DNA from: Sphingobacteriales bacterium
GTDB lineage: Bacteria; Bacteroidota; Bacteroidia; Chitinophagales; LD1
Length of the DNA stretch: 64,000 nucleotides
Direction of reading: 5' to 3'
Assembly (NCBI GenBank): GCA_018262795.1
Contig: JADFDM010000001.1
Location: 62,001 to 126,000 of the forward strand
Shown: in pieces, positions 62,783 through 64,000 of the stretch
Position numbering within the stretch: position 1 is the first letter of the stretch
Layout of the letters: every line of letters begins with the position of its first letter
Notes under the pieces: generated by a model
What the model was told of the DNA's origin: nothing
Database searches by the model: none
The model's input: only the letters and a program-made list of their open reading frames with translations
Program-made: the position numbers and the translations under genes

Positions 62783-63202
62783 ATGATCTGGAAAGTAAAA
62801 CCCTCTAATGAATTTATAAAGCAATTTCCCGACAAAACAATGAGTGACTATCTGGGAATTGAATTCACCGATTTTGGAGATGATTACATCACTGCCCGTA
62901 TGCCGGTAGATCATCGCACCCAACAGCCTATGGGACTGCTGCACGGAGGAGCCAGTTGCGCACTGGCCGAAACGCTCGGCAGCGTAGCCAGCGCTTTCTG
63001 CATGGATGTTACCACGGAGATGGCTTTGGGTTTAGAGATAAATGCCAATCATCTCCGCCCGGCAAAAAGTGGTTATGTGTATGGCACCGTTCGCCCCATT
63101 CACATCGGGCGCAGCACGCATGTTTGGGATATTCGCATTGAGAATGAAGCCAAGCAGTTGGTTTGCATCAGCCGATTAACAGTGGTGATAAAACCTCAGT
63201 GA
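62783..63202 (+). CDS. Hotdog-fold acyl-CoA thioesterase
   Basis: A 139-residue thioesterase of the PaaI/MenI/EntH type. The catalytic Glu sits in GLLHGGASCALAETLGSVAS near residue 60, and INANHLRPAKSGYVYGTVRP is the following substrate strand. It could hydrolyse aryl- or acyl-CoAs such as DHNA-CoA. Its last seven bases overlap the convergent T9SS cargo gene. Confidence 0.9.
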   Translation: MIWKVKPSNEFIKQFPDKTMSDYLGIEFTDFGDDYITARMPVDHRTQQPMGLLHGGASCALAETLGSVASAFCMDVTTEMALGLEINANHLRPAKSGYVYGTVRPIHIGRSTHVWDIRIENEAKQLVCISRLTVVIKPQ

Positions 63203-63795
63203 GCCACCACCAATTTTCCTTTAATAGTTTGACCGGTTGTGGAACTGAGTTGAAAGAAATAAATGCCGGGGAGAAAGCTTGCTACCTCTAAACTTATCTT
63301 GTTGTCCTTTATTCCACTCTGTTGCCACACTATCTTCCCCGTAGCATCCACCACTAATAAGGAATAGTTTTCTCGGTTGGTATTGCTAAACCACAAAGTA
63401 GCAACACGGTTTGCCGGATTGGGGAACAACTTAAAGTTGTTAAGCAACTCCACATATAACACACTTACTACTTCCGAAAAACCATTCTCTCCAAACCGAA
63501 GCCGATAATAGTTGGTAGAATTTGGAACGGGTGAAATATCGGTGAAAGTATAGCGCACATCTGCGGTTGAACTGCCACACACTCCGGCAATACTTCCTAT
63601 CTCCGAAAACCGAATTGAATCTGTAGAGCGCTCTATCAGAATGCCCTGGCAGATGCTGCCGGCTTTAATAGCTATGCTCATAAAAACTGAACGCTGATCT
63701 AAAGCAGCCGTAAAGCGGTAATCTATCTGGGTTTGGGCTTTGCTTCTCCCCACCAACAAAATCAACATCAAGAGGAATGCGATATTTCTTTTCAC
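63196..63795 (-). CDS. T9SS type A sorting domain protein
   Basis: A 199-residue exported protein: signal peptide (about 1-20), a beta-rich domain of about 90 residues with one cysteine pair candidate (C49 and C73), and a C-terminal type A sorting domain (about 122-199) containing FKLFPNPANRVATLWF and LPGIYFFQLSS. It should be exported by the type IX system. Apart from the sorting domain no function is recognisable. It overlaps the thioesterase gene tail-to-tail by seven bases. Confidence 0.87.
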   Translation of the reverse strand: MKRNIAFLLMLILLVGRSKAQTQIDYRFTAALDQRSVFMSIAIKAGSICQGILIERSTDSIRFSEIGSIAGVCGSSTADVRYTFTDISPVPNSTNYYRLRFGENGFSEVVSVLYVELLNNFKLFPNPANRVATLWFSNTNRENYSLLVVDATGKIVWQQSGIKDNKISLEVASFLPGIYFFQLSSTTGQTIKGKLVVAH

Positions 63796-63843
63796 TTGTT
63801 TAATTTAATGCTTTCAACGGATATTCTTAGTTAATTATAAGCA

Positions 63844-64000
63844 ATGGCAGCACATAATGATTTAGGTAAACAAGGCGAAGATAAAGCAGTGGCACTTCTG
63901 GTTTCAAAAGGTCATCAGCTACTCGAACGCAACTACCGCTTTGGACGCGATGAGGTAGATATCATTACAAAGCAGGGAAAGAACATAGTGTTTGTGGAAG
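63844..64000 (+). CDS. yraN: YraN family protein (UPF0102), truncated by window end
   Basis: The first 52 codons are present. They match the YraN/UPF0102 nuclease-fold family: LGKQGEDKAVALLVSKGH near residue 7, LERNYRFGRDEVDII near 27 (conserved E and D of the PD-(D/E)XK-like core) and the strand GKNIVFVE. The function is unknown; the gene continues past the window. Confidence 0.85.
   Translation, partial: MAAHNDLGKQGEDKAVALLVSKGHQLLERNYRFGRDEVDIITKQGKNIVFVE

Overview
This 64 kb window is chromosomal DNA from a member of the Bacteroidota, probably on the Sphingobacteriia/Chitinophagia side; the exact lineage cannot be fixed by eye. The evidence is: two proteins with type IX secretion (T9SS) C-terminal sorting domains, DUF4476 and DUF4199 proteins, DUF420/SCO genes, promoters of the TTTG / TAnnTTTG type, and A-rich leaders in place of Shine-Dalgarno sites. 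I see no phage, integrase, insertion sequence, CRISPR array or rRNA. Almost all of it is housekeeping or core-accessory DNA.

Layout. 0-3.5 kb: small membrane protein, PEP-mutase/isocitrate-lyase family enzyme, tRNA-Pro and tRNA-Ser, dnaA. 3.5-9.1 kb: a 5'-nucleotidase split into two overlapping genes, a methylmalonyl-CoA mutase large chain without a B12 domain, and three exported or membrane proteins of unknown role. 9.2-11.8 kb: six ribosomal protein genes (rpsC-rplP-rpmC-rpsQ-rplN-rplX) cut out of the normal S10/spc cluster, with their own promoter and terminator. 11.8-15.4 kb: membrane proteins and a GT2 glycosyltransferase. 15.6-26 kb: miaA, an MFS transporter, a phosphodiesterase, then a surface-glycan type locus (split transketolase, a sugar epimerase fused to a GT2 glycosyltransferase, two methyltransferases, a GT39-type membrane glycosyltransferase with TPR tail). 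26-34.2 kb: arginine decarboxylase, argS, 3-hydroxyacyl-CoA dehydrogenase, a T9SS-exported M1 peptidase, and a SCO/DUF420/CAMC cluster likely serving cytochrome oxidase assembly. 34.2-49 kb: fused alpha-beta E1 of a 2-oxoacid dehydrogenase, a TPR protein, two very large M1 peptidases whose C-terminal third looks like an outer-membrane beta-barrel, an ALDH7-type aldehyde dehydrogenase, dprA, pdhB. 49-57 kb: YciI-like and DUF4199 proteins, a sugar-lactone oxidase, der, a small lipoprotein, acs, an acyl-CoA dehydrogenase, pyrE and a Nudix hydrolase. 58-59.8 kb: a gene-poor stretch with repeats, REP-like hairpins and a decayed small ORF. 59.8-64 kb: acyl-CoA carboxylase beta chain, a saccharopine dehydrogenase family protein, a hotdog thioesterase, a T9SS cargo protein, and the start of yraN.

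Functional themes: propionyl-/methylmalonyl-CoA and branched-chain acyl-CoA metabolism (mutase, carboxylase, E1, acyl-CoA and hydroxyacyl-CoA dehydrogenases); possible lysine breakdown (saccharopine dehydrogenase family plus ALDH7); export of peptidases to the cell surface by two routes (T9SS, and possibly self-anchoring beta-barrel fusion); and cell-surface glycan assembly. The most unusual items are the M1 peptidase/beta-barrel proteins, the isolated ribosomal-protein block, the epimerase-glycosyltransferase fusion, and two short minus-strand transcription units implied by strong terminators in otherwise empty intergenic DNA.
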